Assembly: GCA_024644775.1 (NCBI GenBank)
Contig: JAHEHB010000047.1
Span: 1 to 19,102 of the forward strand
Direction: 5' to 3'
DNA from: Deltaproteobacteria bacterium
Lineage (GTDB): Bacteria > Desulfobacterota > Desulfobacteria > Desulfobacterales > SURF-15
Length of the DNA: 19,102 nucleotides
Position numbers and translations under genes: made by a program. The notes under the pieces are model-generated. The model did not search any database. It saw nothing but the letters and a program-made list of their open reading frames with translations, and was not told the origin of the DNA. The number at the start of each line of letters is the position of its first letter. Within the stretch, counting starts at the first letter, position 1. This document shows positions 1 through 9,280 of the stretch, in pieces.

Positions 1-17
1 TTTGGAGTATTTAAACA

Positions 18-521
18 ATGGGAAACGATACAAAAGAATTTATCTTGATAGACAAAGAAGATTTAAAGCGGATCGTGATATTGAGTTACTTGTCCGATAG
101 CATGCTGGATAAGCTCATACCGATTGTCGATTTGCTGAGGTTTGACGAACGGGACGCAATTTTTCGGGAAGGTGACATGGCCGAACGATTCTATATGCTC
201 AGAAGAGGGAAAATTCTTTTGGAAAAGCGTATATCAGATAAAATTACCGTGTCTGTTGGAACCGTAAAGGCCGGGTTTTCTTTCGGCTGGTCTGCCATGC
301 TGGACGGCGGACCCTATACATCCGATGCGATCTGTTCAGAGCCTTGTGAAATTTTTTCGGTCAGAAGAGAGAAAATACTACCCCTTATGGATGGGGACTC
401 CTCAATGGGATACATCATATCCCAGCGGCTTCTTCGCGTCATGAAAAAGCGATTAGATCTTCGAACAGAGCAGTTTCTTCGTTCCATCGAAAACCATCCT
501 GACTTACAGTCCTTCTTTTAG
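18..521 (+). CDS. Cyclic-nucleotide-binding-domain (CNB/Crp-like) protein without a DNA-binding domain
   Basis: A 167-residue protein whose residues about 30-125 have the CNB beta-roll pattern, including FREGDMAERFYMLRRG, typical of the strand-turn leading to the phosphate-binding cassette. The cassette (residues 89-103, FGWSAMLDGGPYTSD) departs from the consensus FGE-A-L-PR(S/T): the ribose-binding Glu is Trp91 and the phosphate-binding Arg is Tyr100. I infer that it does not bind cAMP in the classical way. No helix-turn-helix follows; the C-terminus is a short charged helix, so it is more likely a sensor or partner protein than a transcription factor. GGAG precedes the ATG by about 10 nt. 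It sits 110-140 nt upstream of panC on the same strand. The family call is firm; the function is unknown. Confidence 0.8.
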   Translation: MGNDTKEFILIDKEDLKRIVILSYLSDSMLDKLIPIVDLLRFDERDAIFREGDMAERFYMLRRGKILLEKRISDKITVSVGTVKAGFSFGWSAMLDGGPYTSDAICSEPCEIFSVRREKILPLMDGDSSMGYIISQRLLRVMKKRLDLRTEQFLRSIENHPDLQSFF

Positions 522-658
522 CCTCTGTTGACATTTCAGATTCGTTGCATTAATAAGCAGCAATTTAAAGATACACGTTTCGAGTCTGTTTCGTATGATA
601 CTTTATCGTCCAAGCGTTCGGGGGGATCGTCATTTACGTATCTAAAAACAAAAATGAA

Positions 659-1477
659 ATGCGGGAGCACGTCGAGAAATTGCGTCATGAAGGAAAAACC
701 CTCGTGTTAGTACCGACGATGGGATTTTTCCATAACGGCCATTTATCATTAATACGCAAAGGAAGATCGTTGGGAGACGAGCTGGTCGTCAGTATTTTTG
801 TGAATCCATCCCAGTTTGGCCCAGAGGAAGATTATGGAAAATATCCGAGGGATCTGCATCGAGATCTTGATTTGGCGAAGAAAGAAAAAGTAGATTGTAT
901 TTTTGTTCCTGAAAGAAAAGAGATCTATCCGGAAGCATTTCAAACGTATGTGTCACTTGAGAAACTGTCCAATCACCTCTGTGGAATGTCAAGACCGTTT
1001 CATTTCCGTGGCGTCGCAACGGTGATCAGCAAGCTCTTTAATATTGTTTGTCCTCACATCGCTATATTTGGGCAAAAGGATTACCAACAGCTTTTGATTA
1101 TACGCCGGATGGTAGAGGATTTAAATTATAACATCGAAATCGTTGATGCGCCGACGGTCCGGGAGCCGGATGGTCTCGCAATGAGCTCGCGGAACAGCTA
1201 TCTGACCCCACAGCAGCGAAACTCTGCGCAATCGCTCTATCAATCGCTCAAAGAAGCACAAAAACTGGTTAAAGGGGAAACGCGAGATGCCGATATTATC
1301 ATTTCAGCAGCTAAAAAATCGATATCAAAGTATCCGGAAACATTGGTTGATTATATCACGATCTGTGACCCAGACACGTTAGAAAATGTGGAGACGATTG
1401 ATGGCCCGGTGCTGATGGCGTTGGCCGTTAAAGTGGGGAAAACCCGTTTAATAGACAATATGATTTTGAAGCCTTAA
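659..1477 (+). CDS. panC: Pantothenate synthetase (pantoate--beta-alanine ligase)
   Basis: PanC condenses pantoate with beta-alanine, using ATP through a pantoyl-adenylate, in the last step of pantothenate (CoA precursor) synthesis in the cytosol. Visible family motifs are PTMGFFHNGHLSL (the HIGH-like ATP site), SIFVNPSQFGPEEDYGKYPR, FGQKDYQQ and REPDGLAMSSRNSYL (the KMSKS-like loop). From the first ATG (659) the protein is 272 aa, about 10 short of the usual length of about 282. The reading frame stays open upstream to position 599 without ATG, GTG or TTG. It encodes IYVSKNKNE just before Met, which matches the family's first strand. A G-run at 620-625 lies 6 nt before an ATT codon at 632, so the real start may be ATT 632 (281 aa). 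A TATGAT box at 594-599 and a perfect TTGACA at 528-533 lie upstream. I give the ATG as the conservative start. No panB or panD is in the window. Confidence 0.95.
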   Translation: MREHVEKLRHEGKTLVLVPTMGFFHNGHLSLIRKGRSLGDELVVSIFVNPSQFGPEEDYGKYPRDLHRDLDLAKKEKVDCIFVPERKEIYPEAFQTYVSLEKLSNHLCGMSRPFHFRGVATVISKLFNIVCPHIAIFGQKDYQQLLIIRRMVEDLNYNIEIVDAPTVREPDGLAMSSRNSYLTPQQRNSAQSLYQSLKEAQKLVKGETRDADIIISAAKKSISKYPETLVDYITICDPDTLENVETIDGPVLMALAVKVGKTRLIDNMILKP

Positions 1478-1490
1478 AATATAATGACGG

Positions 1491-1523
1491 CTCGGCCCTT
1501 TTGGTAAAGGTATTACTGCCGAG
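1491..1523 (+). promoter_or_regulatory. Hairpin in the metK leader, just upstream of the RBS
   Basis: CTCGGC (1491-1496) pairs with GCCGAG (1518-1523). Inside it CCTTT (1497-1501) pairs with AAAGG (1506-1510) around a TGGT tetraloop, leaving a 7-nt one-sided bulge (TATTACT). The structure ends 7 nt before the metK Shine-Dalgarno (AGGAG, 1531-1535). It could be a weak panC terminator (there is no T-run), or an RNA element affecting metK translation. I could not match it to a known SAM riboswitch consensus. Confidence 0.35.
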
Positions 1524-1542
1524 ATAACAAAGGAGATATATT

Positions 1543-2712
1543 ATGACCAAAGAGAATTATTTATTTACATCGGAATCCGTGACAGAAGGACATCCTGACA
1601 AAGTTGCCGATACCATTTCGGATTCCATTCTCGATTCGATTATTGCGGAAGATAAAACCTGCCGGGTGGCTTGCGAGACGCTTGTCACTACCGGCATTGC
1701 ATTCATTGCAGGAGAGATTACCACCGAATGCTATGTGGACATGCCCCAAATTGTTCGCGATACCATACGGGAGATCGGTTATAATTCTTCACAAATGGGA
1801 TTTGACTGGAAAACCTGTTCCGTGCTGACAAGCATCGATCAGCAATCGCCGGATATTTCACAGGGCGTTTCCTCCGGTCAGGGTCTGTTCAAGGAGCAGG
1901 GCGCCGGCGATCAGGGCCTCATGTTTGGGTACGCCACAGATGAGACCCCGGAATATATGCCCATGCCAATCATGTATGCTCATAAAATATGCCGACGCCT
2001 TGCTGAAGTGCGAAAAAACGGATCGCTGGACTTCCTGCGGCCCGACGGGAAATCTCAAGTGACCGTCGAATATGAGAACGGAACACCCAAACGGGTGGAT
2101 ACCGTTGTGATTGCCGCTCAGCACACCCCTGATATTACCCATGATGATTTAAGAGACGCCATTATCAAAGAGGTCATTAATAAAGTCATTCCCAAGGATA
2201 TGCGCGATGGGGATACCCGCTACTACATCAACGCGACCGGCAGATTTGTCGTCGGCGGCCCCATGGGTGATTGTGGCCTTACCGGACGAAAAATCATCGT
2301 TGACACTTACGGAGGGCAGGGTAGCCACGGCGGAGGTTGCTTTTCCGGAAAGGATCCATCGAAGGTGGACCGCAGTGCATCTTACATGGCCCGGTACGTT
2401 GCAAAAAATATCGTTGCGGCGGGTCTCGCTAAAAGATGCGAGATTCAGATTTCCTATGCGATTGGTGTTGCGCAGCCGGTTTCAATAATGCTGGATCTCC
2501 TGGGCACCGGCAAGGTTCCCAAAATCCGATTAGAGGAAATCGTCCGGGAAAACTTCGACTTGAGACCTGCCGCAATCATCGAGTATCTGGATTTGTTACG
2601 CCCCATATTTAAGAACACGGCTGCCTATGGACATTTCGGAAGAAGTGAACCCGGATTTTCCTGGGAACAAACCAATATGGCTGACGTATTAAGAGAAAAA
2701 GCGGGCTTGTGA
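1543..2712 (+). CDS. metK: S-adenosylmethionine synthetase (methionine adenosyltransferase)
   Basis: MetK makes SAM from methionine and ATP, releasing phosphate and pyrophosphate. The 389-aa length is normal. Signature segments are all present: [20 protein letters not shown] near the N-terminus (His and Asp for ATP/Mg), [15 protein letters not shown] (about residues 120-135), the loop [20 protein letters not shown] and [16 protein letters not shown]. The C-terminus ends in GHFGR and FSWEQT, as in the family. The start is fixed by AGGAG at 1531-1535, 7 nt before the ATG. It lies 65 nt after panC with a small hairpin between, and 211 nt before ahcY; the gap to ahcY is filled by repeats. With ahcY it forms the make-and-recycle arms of the activated methyl cycle. 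Confidence 0.98.
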   Translation: MTKENYLFTSESVTEGHPDKVADTISDSILDSIIAEDKTCRVACETLVTTGIAFIAGEITTECYVDMPQIVRDTIREIGYNSSQMGFDWKTCSVLTSIDQQSPDISQGVSSGQGLFKEQGAGDQGLMFGYATDETPEYMPMPIMYAHKICRRLAEVRKNGSLDFLRPDGKSQVTVEYENGTPKRVDTVVIAAQHTPDITHDDLRDAIIKEVINKVIPKDMRDGDTRYYINATGRFVVGGPMGDCGLTGRKIIVDTYGGQGSHGGGCFSGKDPSKVDRSASYMARYVAKNIVAAGLAKRCEIQISYAIGVAQPVSIMLDLLGTGKVPKIRLEEIVRENFDLRPAAIIEYLDLLRPIFKNTAAYGHFGRSEPGFSWEQTNMADVLREKAGL

Positions 2713-2753
2713 GCCAATTCCAAAACGTCCCAGTTTGCCCAATCTCTGTGTCA

Positions 2754-2810
2754 GACAAAAATTTTAATCCTCGAAATACTCAATGTATGCCTGTGGTTAA
2801 AATTTTTGTC
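2754..2810. repeat. Palindromic element with a perfect 14-bp stem between metK and ahcY
   Basis: GACAAAAATTTTAA (2754-2767) is perfectly complementary to TTAAAATTTTTGTC (2797-2810), with a 29-nt loop that can extend the stem by a G-U and a C-G pair. It starts 42 nt after the metK stop. The A/T-rich stem and T-run could end metK transcription on either strand, but its symmetry also suits a dispersed palindromic repeat. No second copy of this stem was seen in the window. Confidence 0.6.
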
Positions 2811-2858
2811 TTCCCCCGCTCAAAGTCCGGGATCTTCGACTTGACCTTGAACAAACTG

Positions 2859-4968
<2,110 letters not shown>

Positions 4969-5129
4969 GTCCTGTCCGTTTATTGTGTTTCGTAATTATT
5001 TTTTTTATTAATTTTAGCAACTTATAGTGAAAGATGGTTTAAATGTCAACAAAGACAGTAGGTAACGATGAGTTTGCCGGGGTTTTTATCGAAAGAGGCC
5101 TCCTGTCAATTTCAAAACACCCCGGGGTA

Positions 5130-5158
5130 TTGATTTTGATTCCATAGCGATCTATAAG
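5130..5158 (+). promoter_or_regulatory. Sigma70-type promoter for the aldolase operon
   Basis: TTGATT (5130-5135) and TATAAG (5153-5158) are separated by exactly 17 bp, and each matches its consensus hexamer well. Transcription would start about 38 nt before the start codon at 5203. The 234-bp region also serves the divergent FecR gene. Upstream, CCGGGG near 5078 can partly pair with CACCCCGG near 5119. No operator could be assigned. Confidence 0.45.
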
Positions 5159-5202
5159 CACCTATACTTCATTCGTGACTAACCAAAAAGGAGGATTGAC
5201 AC

Positions 5203-5994
5203 ATGGATTGGGGAATGAAAAACAGATTGTCGAGTCTTATTCAACCAAATGGTCGATGTATGTTCTTACCCATCGATCACGGGTACTTTCAGGGTCCGAC
5301 CCGGCAGCTTGAAAAGCCGGGCGAAACCATTGCCCCTTTAATTCCCTTTGCAGACGGGCTTTTTGTAACCCGGGGGGTGCTTCGTTCATGCGTCCAACCC
5401 GATCATACACCGCCGATCATCCTGCGTGTTTCCGGCGGATCCAGCGTTATCGGGAAAGACCTCGCCCATGAAGCTGTCACCACATCGATTCAGGAAGCCA
5501 TTCGGCTAAATGCGGCAGCTGTGGGCATGTCCATTTTCATTGGAAGCGACTATGAATACGACAACCTGGTAAATTTGGGAAAACTGGTGAATGAATGCGA
5601 AAACTACGGTATTCCTGTTATGGCGGTTACGGCTGTGGGAAGAGAATTGGAAAAAAGAGACGCCAGATACCTGGGGCTATGTTGCCGGATTGCGGCTGAA
5701 TTTGGTGCGAAAGTTGTAAAGACCTACTGGTGCGAAGAGTTTGACAAGGTCGTAAACGGCTGCCCGGTTCCCGTCGTCATGGCCGGGGGACCCAAGTGTG
5801 AAACAGAGAAAGAAGTCTTCGAATTTGTCCATGATGGGATGCAAAAAGGCGCCATTGGTGTCAACCTCGGTAGAAATATCTGGCAACATCCTTACCCGGT
5901 GGCGATGGCGAAAGCCTTACGTTCCGTCATTCATGAAAATGCTACGGTGCAGGAGGCAAGCGGCATTTTTGACGAGGAAAAACAAAACTCATGA
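5203..5994 (+). CDS. LsrF-type class I aldolase/thiolase (DeoC/FbaB/LsrF family)
   Basis: A 263-aa TIM-barrel protein very like E. coli LsrF, the thiolase that cleaves phosphorylated AI-2 product (3-hydroxy-5-phosphonooxypentane-2,4-dione). Shared segments are DWGMKNRLS at the start, LPIDHGYFQGPT, VTRGVLRS, LRVSGGSS, RIAAEFGAKVVKTYW and GVNLGRNIWQ. His26 (IDHGYF) and Lys173 (VVKTYW) align with the LsrF catalytic His57 and Lys203 as I recall them. It lacks about 30 residues at the N-terminus of E. coli LsrF. The start is fixed by AAAGGAGG at 5187-5194, 8 nt before ATG. There are no lsrK, lsrG, lsrB or transport genes here, and the next gene, 10 nt on, is an aldolase/dehydrogenase fusion. The true substrate may therefore be another phosphorylated ketose. 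Alternatives are class I fructose-bisphosphate aldolase (FbaB) or ADH synthase (AroA'), both less similar by eye. Confidence 0.85.
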   Translation: MDWGMKNRLSSLIQPNGRCMFLPIDHGYFQGPTRQLEKPGETIAPLIPFADGLFVTRGVLRSCVQPDHTPPIILRVSGGSSVIGKDLAHEAVTTSIQEAIRLNAAAVGMSIFIGSDYEYDNLVNLGKLVNECENYGIPVMAVTAVGRELEKRDARYLGLCCRIAAEFGAKVVKTYWCEEFDKVVNGCPVPVVMAGGPKCETEKEVFEFVHDGMQKGAIGVNLGRNIWQHPYPVAMAKALRSVIHENATVQEASGIFDEEKQNS

Positions 5995-6004
5995 AAGGCA
6001 GCGC

Positions 6005-8113
6005 GTGGAGAATTTCTTCAACGAGGCAGATGTCAAAACGCATCTCGAAACATACGCAAACTACCCCAACGCCCTTGCGGTAAGGGTTTACACGTCCCGT
6101 TTAATCGGTAAAGAGCGAACCCTCGTACTCCACGGGGGAGGGAATACATCCGTAAAGTGCCGGCTAAAAAATATTATGGGCGATGAAACCGATATCATGT
6201 TTGTTAAAGGAAGCGGTTGGGATCTATCGACCATTGAACCGGAAGGATTTGTGGGCCTACGTTTAGATCCCATCCAAAAGCTTCAGCACCTTGATTCGCT
6301 TTCTGATATCGAAATGGAAAATCAGCTTACGATTCATCGAACCGACAGCCGATCCCCAAACCCTTCGGTTGAAGCGCTGTTGCATGCGTTTCTTCCCTAT
6401 ACATTTATTGATCACACACACGCCGATGCTATCCTGATTTTAACCAATCAAAAACAAGGAGAAGATCACATCAGAACGGCACTCGGTTCGGATGTAGCGG
6501 TGTTACCCTATGCCATGTCCGGTTTCCCGTTGGCCAAACAAGCCTTGCGCGCGTGTGAAGAAAATTCGAAAATCGATGCCATCGTCATTATGCATCATGG
6601 AATCTTTACCTTCGGTGAGACAGCACGCACATCGTATGAAAAGATGATCAATTATGTAAATCGGGCTGAGGCATATATTGAAACGCAGCTTCGTGGAAAA
6701 CCTCTGATTCGATTGGGAAGTAATTTGTCACGTCCGAAAGATGCGGAGTCTTCCTCGGTCCGTGCCGTTCAGTTCATACGGGGTGCGTGTGCCCGCCGGT
6801 TGCCAAAGGATCGATACCAGCGGCTTGTTGCTGACATACGAACGGCGCCGGACATAGTGGATGCATCACTTTCCGAAGATGCGGAAGCACTCTGCAATTC
6901 GGGTGTGTTGACACCGGATCACGTGATTCGAACAAAGCATCGAATGGCTCTCGTTAAAAAGGTACCGGAGGGAGAGGACGCGCTGAAGAAGGCTGTATTT
7001 CAGTCGGTTGAGCGGTTTAAGACAGACTACCATCACTATTGTGAAAATCACGCACACAAAAACGATATAGATTCCACAGCGCCGGATCCTTCCCCCCGAT
7101 TGTTTCTTGTTTCGGGTGTGGGGCTCGTCGCATTGGGTATGACACCCAAGGCGGCTAAAATCGCGGCGGATATCGGCGAACAGACCATTCGGGCAAAACT
7201 CCGTTCGTTTGCACTTGGCGAATATGAACCCATTTCAGATTCCCATGCGTTTGATATGGAGTTTTGGAGTTTACAACAAAAGAAATTGGACCGCTCGGCT
7301 TCGTTGCCACTCCAGGGACAAATTGCGCTTGTTACCGGCGGTGCGGGCGCTATCGGATTCGGTATTGCAGAACGGCTATTGGCGGCGGGTGCTGTGGTAG
7401 TCGTCGCCGATATTGATGCCACCCGATTAGAGAAAACCGCCACGCTGCTAAAAGAAGCGTATGGCTCCTCCTGTGTGACATCGATGGTGTTCGATGTAAC
7501 GGATTTTGGTTCCGTTGAGAAGGCGTATGGAGAAATCAGCAAGCGGTTCGGTGGTATCGATATTGTCGTTCCCAATGCAGGCATTGCCCATGTGGCCAAA
7601 ATTGAAGACCTTGCATCCGAAATACTGGATCGTGTTCTCGCTGTTAATCTAAAAGGAACCTTTACCGTCATAAAGGCTGCGGTTCCGGTCTTCAGAAGAC
7701 AGGGAACGGGTGGGAATATTGTGGTTGTCAGCTCAAAAAATGTGTTTGCACCGGGCGCCGCATTCAGCGCTTACAGTGCCTCCAAAGCAGGAGCTCATCA
7801 GATTTCAAAGATTGCTGCCATAGAACTGGCCGATCTGGGGGTCCGGGTTAACATGATCAATCCGGATGCGGTTTTTGGTGATGTGAAGATTTCTTCCAAG
7901 CTTTGGGATGAGATTGGACCGGATAGAATGAAATCCAGGGGGCTTGATGCAGCCGGATTGAGAGATTATTACCGGCAGCGAAGCTTGCTGAAGACCCATG
8001 TTTTGGGGGAACATGTTGGAAATGCAGTGGTTTTCTTTGCCAGTGAGCTTACACCGACGACCGGTGCATCGCTTCCGGTGGATGCCGGAAATGCGGCTGC
8101 GTTTCCGAGGTAA
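6005..8113 (+). CDS. Bifunctional class II aldolase / short-chain dehydrogenase (RhaD-like aldolase fused to SDR)
   Basis: A 702-aa two-domain enzyme. The N-terminal class II aldolase/adducin domain has HGGGNTSVK, KGSGWDL and the Zn-binding DHTHAD (His137, His139), plus IMHHGIFTFGETARTSYE. The C-terminal SDR domain has the NAD(P) motif TGGAGAIGFG (from Thr444), VPNAGIAH, and catalytic Ser in VVVSS with YSASK (Tyr590). The fusion matches rhamnulose-1-phosphate aldolase/lactaldehyde dehydrogenase-type proteins: the aldolase would give DHAP plus an aldehyde, which the SDR oxidises or reduces. The frame is open far upstream inside the previous gene, but GTG 6005, with AAGG 6 nt before it and 10 nt after the LsrF stop, gives the family N-terminus. 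No rhamnose isomerase or kinase is nearby, so the deoxysugar is uncertain. It converges on nadK with a 24-nt gap. Confidence 0.9.
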   Translation: MENFFNEADVKTHLETYANYPNALAVRVYTSRLIGKERTLVLHGGGNTSVKCRLKNIMGDETDIMFVKGSGWDLSTIEPEGFVGLRLDPIQKLQHLDSLSDIEMENQLTIHRTDSRSPNPSVEALLHAFLPYTFIDHTHADAILILTNQKQGEDHIRTALGSDVAVLPYAMSGFPLAKQALRACEENSKIDAIVIMHHGIFTFGETARTSYEKMINYVNRAEAYIETQLRGKPLIRLGSNLSRPKDAESSSVRAVQFIRGACARRLPKDRYQRLVADIRTAPDIVDASLSEDAEALCNSGVLTPDHVIRTKHRMALVKKVPEGEDALKKAVFQSVERFKTDYHHYCENHAHKNDIDSTAPDPSPRLFLVSGVGLVALGMTPKAAKIAADIGEQTIRAKLRSFALGEYEPISDSHAFDMEFWSLQQKKLDRSASLPLQGQIALVTGGAGAIGFGIAERLLAAGAVVVVADIDATRLEKTATLLKEAYGSSCVTSMVFDVTDFGSVEKAYGEISKRFGGIDIVVPNAGIAHVAKIEDLASEILDRVLAVNLKGTFTVIKAAVPVFRRQGTGGNIVVVSSKNVFAPGAAFSAYSASKAGAHQISKIAAIELADLGVRVNMINPDAVFGDVKISSKLWDEIGPDRMKSRGLDAAGLRDYYRQRSLLKTHVLGEHVGNAVVFFASELTPTTGASLPVDAGNAAAFPR

Positions 8114-8137
8114 GGGACGCGGAATCGTTTACTCCGC

Positions 8138-8992
8138 TTACACACGCCCTCCGCTCCACCTCAATTTTGCTTTAAGAATATCGTAGTATTGCTGCCCCGG
8201 TAGATTGATCATATTCACAGGGTGCTTCCCTTTTTGAATAACGATCGTATCCAGATCGTTTATCTCAAGCCCTTTTTGTCCGTCGAAAGTGAGCATGATA
8301 TCTGAGGACTGGATTGCCAGTTTTATTTTGATGGATACCGAGTCCGGTACGATTAATGGACGGTTGGTAAGTGTGAACGGACAGATTGGCGTCAGGATGA
8401 TACTTGCAACTTTCGGGTGAATAATCGGCCCGCCGGCGGCAACAGAATAGGCTGTTGAGCCGGTAGGAGTCGCCACGATCAGTCCATCGGCCCGGTATGT
8501 GGTCAAGTAATGATTGTCAATAAAGGTGTCTATATTCGCTAGACGTGCCAGTGCCCCCCTGTTGATAACAACATCGTTTAAGACGGTTTCATGCGCGCGC
8601 ACTGTTTCATTGCGAAGCACCTGGACGAGCAGGCGAATCCGGGGAATGATATTAAAGTTTTCGTTCAAAACCGTCTCTGCTGCGGACAAGAGATTTTCTT
8701 CCGATGTTTCCGCCAGAAATCCGACTTCGCCGAATTTGATACCGATGATCGGTATGCTCTGGTCGCCGATCCAGCGGACCGCAGTCAAAAACGTACCATC
8801 TCCGCCCAGCACAAAAACACAAAATAAACCCGATGGGGCAATCGTACGGTTTTTTTCGGGCAGCCGTTGACCGGGGGGCGCACTTTTCTTCTCTACGACG
8901 TCAACCCCTTGGCCGGTTAGCCATCGTTCAAGTTCTTCCGCCTTCTTCCGCGCCTTGGTATCTGATTTGACGACAATTCCGACTTTTTTCAT
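8138..8992 (-). CDS. nadK: NAD kinase
   Basis: NadK phosphorylates NAD+ to NADP+ with ATP (or polyphosphate). The 284-aa protein shows VLGGDGTFL (GGDGT at residues 63-67, phosphate binding and catalysis), NDVVINRG, and [27 protein letters not shown] across the substrate-binding C-terminal domain. The length is typical of bacterial NadK. The ATG at 8990-8992 gives the usual [11 protein letters not shown] start, but no good Shine-Dalgarno precedes it. Last of three same-strand NAD genes (nicotinamidase, pncB, nadK), though 288 nt separate it from pncB. It converges with the aldolase/SDR gene. Confidence 0.96.
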   Translation of the reverse strand: MKKVGIVVKSDTKARKKAEELERWLTGQGVDVVEKKSAPPGQRLPEKNRTIAPSGLFCVFVLGGDGTFLTAVRWIGDQSIPIIGIKFGEVGFLAETSEENLLSAAETVLNENFNIIPRIRLLVQVLRNETVRAHETVLNDVVINRGALARLANIDTFIDNHYLTTYRADGLIVATPTGSTAYSVAAGGPIIHPKVASIILTPICPFTLTNRPLIVPDSVSIKIKLAIQSSDIMLTFDGQKGLEINDLDTIVIQKGKHPVNMINLPGQQYYDILKAKLRWSGGRV

Positions 8993-9038
8993 GGTATTCT
9001 AAAGAAATTGTTATGTAGATTTTTTTCCCGTCGACAAT

Positions 9039-9063
9039 AAACGGTTTGAAACAGGCTCTCTAA
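9039..9063 (+). repeat. Dispersed 25-nt repeat, copy 2
   Basis: Matches the copy at 2859-2883 at 23 of 25 positions, with the core TTTGAAACAGGCTCT intact. It lies 47 nt upstream of the nadK start on the opposite strand, within a 288-nt spacer that also holds a possible IS-end remnant. An imperfect third relative may be present in reverse at about 12944-12956. Confidence 0.5.
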
Positions 9064-9130
9064 TACAAATATCTGTTTATAACAGCAAGCCTTTTTTCCT
9101 TGGTAAAGTCTTATGGGAGAAAACCCTTCA

Positions 9131-9222
9131 TCTTTAGGCGAAGACTTCGGTTTCAATAAACGCCCTGGTCTTACTTGCACCAAACTCGGAAGCCACCGTC
9201 TTCAGGTGGTCGGAGGCTTCAC
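9131..9222 (+). mobile_element. Possible IS200/IS605-type right-end (omega-RNA-like) remnant
   Basis: GAAG (9189-9192) pairs with CTTC (9217-9220) and CCACC (9193-9197) with GGTGG (9205-9209) around a GTCTTCA loop, leaving a one-sided bulge TCGGAGG. Upstream, CTTC..GAAG pairing occurs within TTCATCTTTAGGCGAAGACTTCGG (about 9128-9151). The layout (GGAAGCC, CC-rich stem, loop, GG-rich stem, then GGAGG and CTTCAC) resembles what I recall of the 3' end of tnpB elements. No tnpA or tnpB coding remains: the ORFs across this stretch show no transposase motif. The match is from memory of family ends, not an alignment, so I hold it loosely. Confidence 0.3.
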
Positions 9223-9280
9223 TCCGGGTAAAGAAGAGGGGGTTCATCCGATTGGATGTTTGAAAAGAAATGACCGTCGA

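Noticed and set aside
5798..6004. Extending the aldolase/SDR protein upstream to the ATG at 5798
   Set aside because: That extension lies inside the LsrF-like gene in another frame and is not family-like; GTG 6005 with its own RBS fits the known N-terminus.
8119..8137. GCGGA/TCCGC hairpin as a shared terminator between the aldolase/SDR gene and nadK
   Set aside because: Only 5 bp with an uneven loop and no T-run on either side; too weak to call a terminator.
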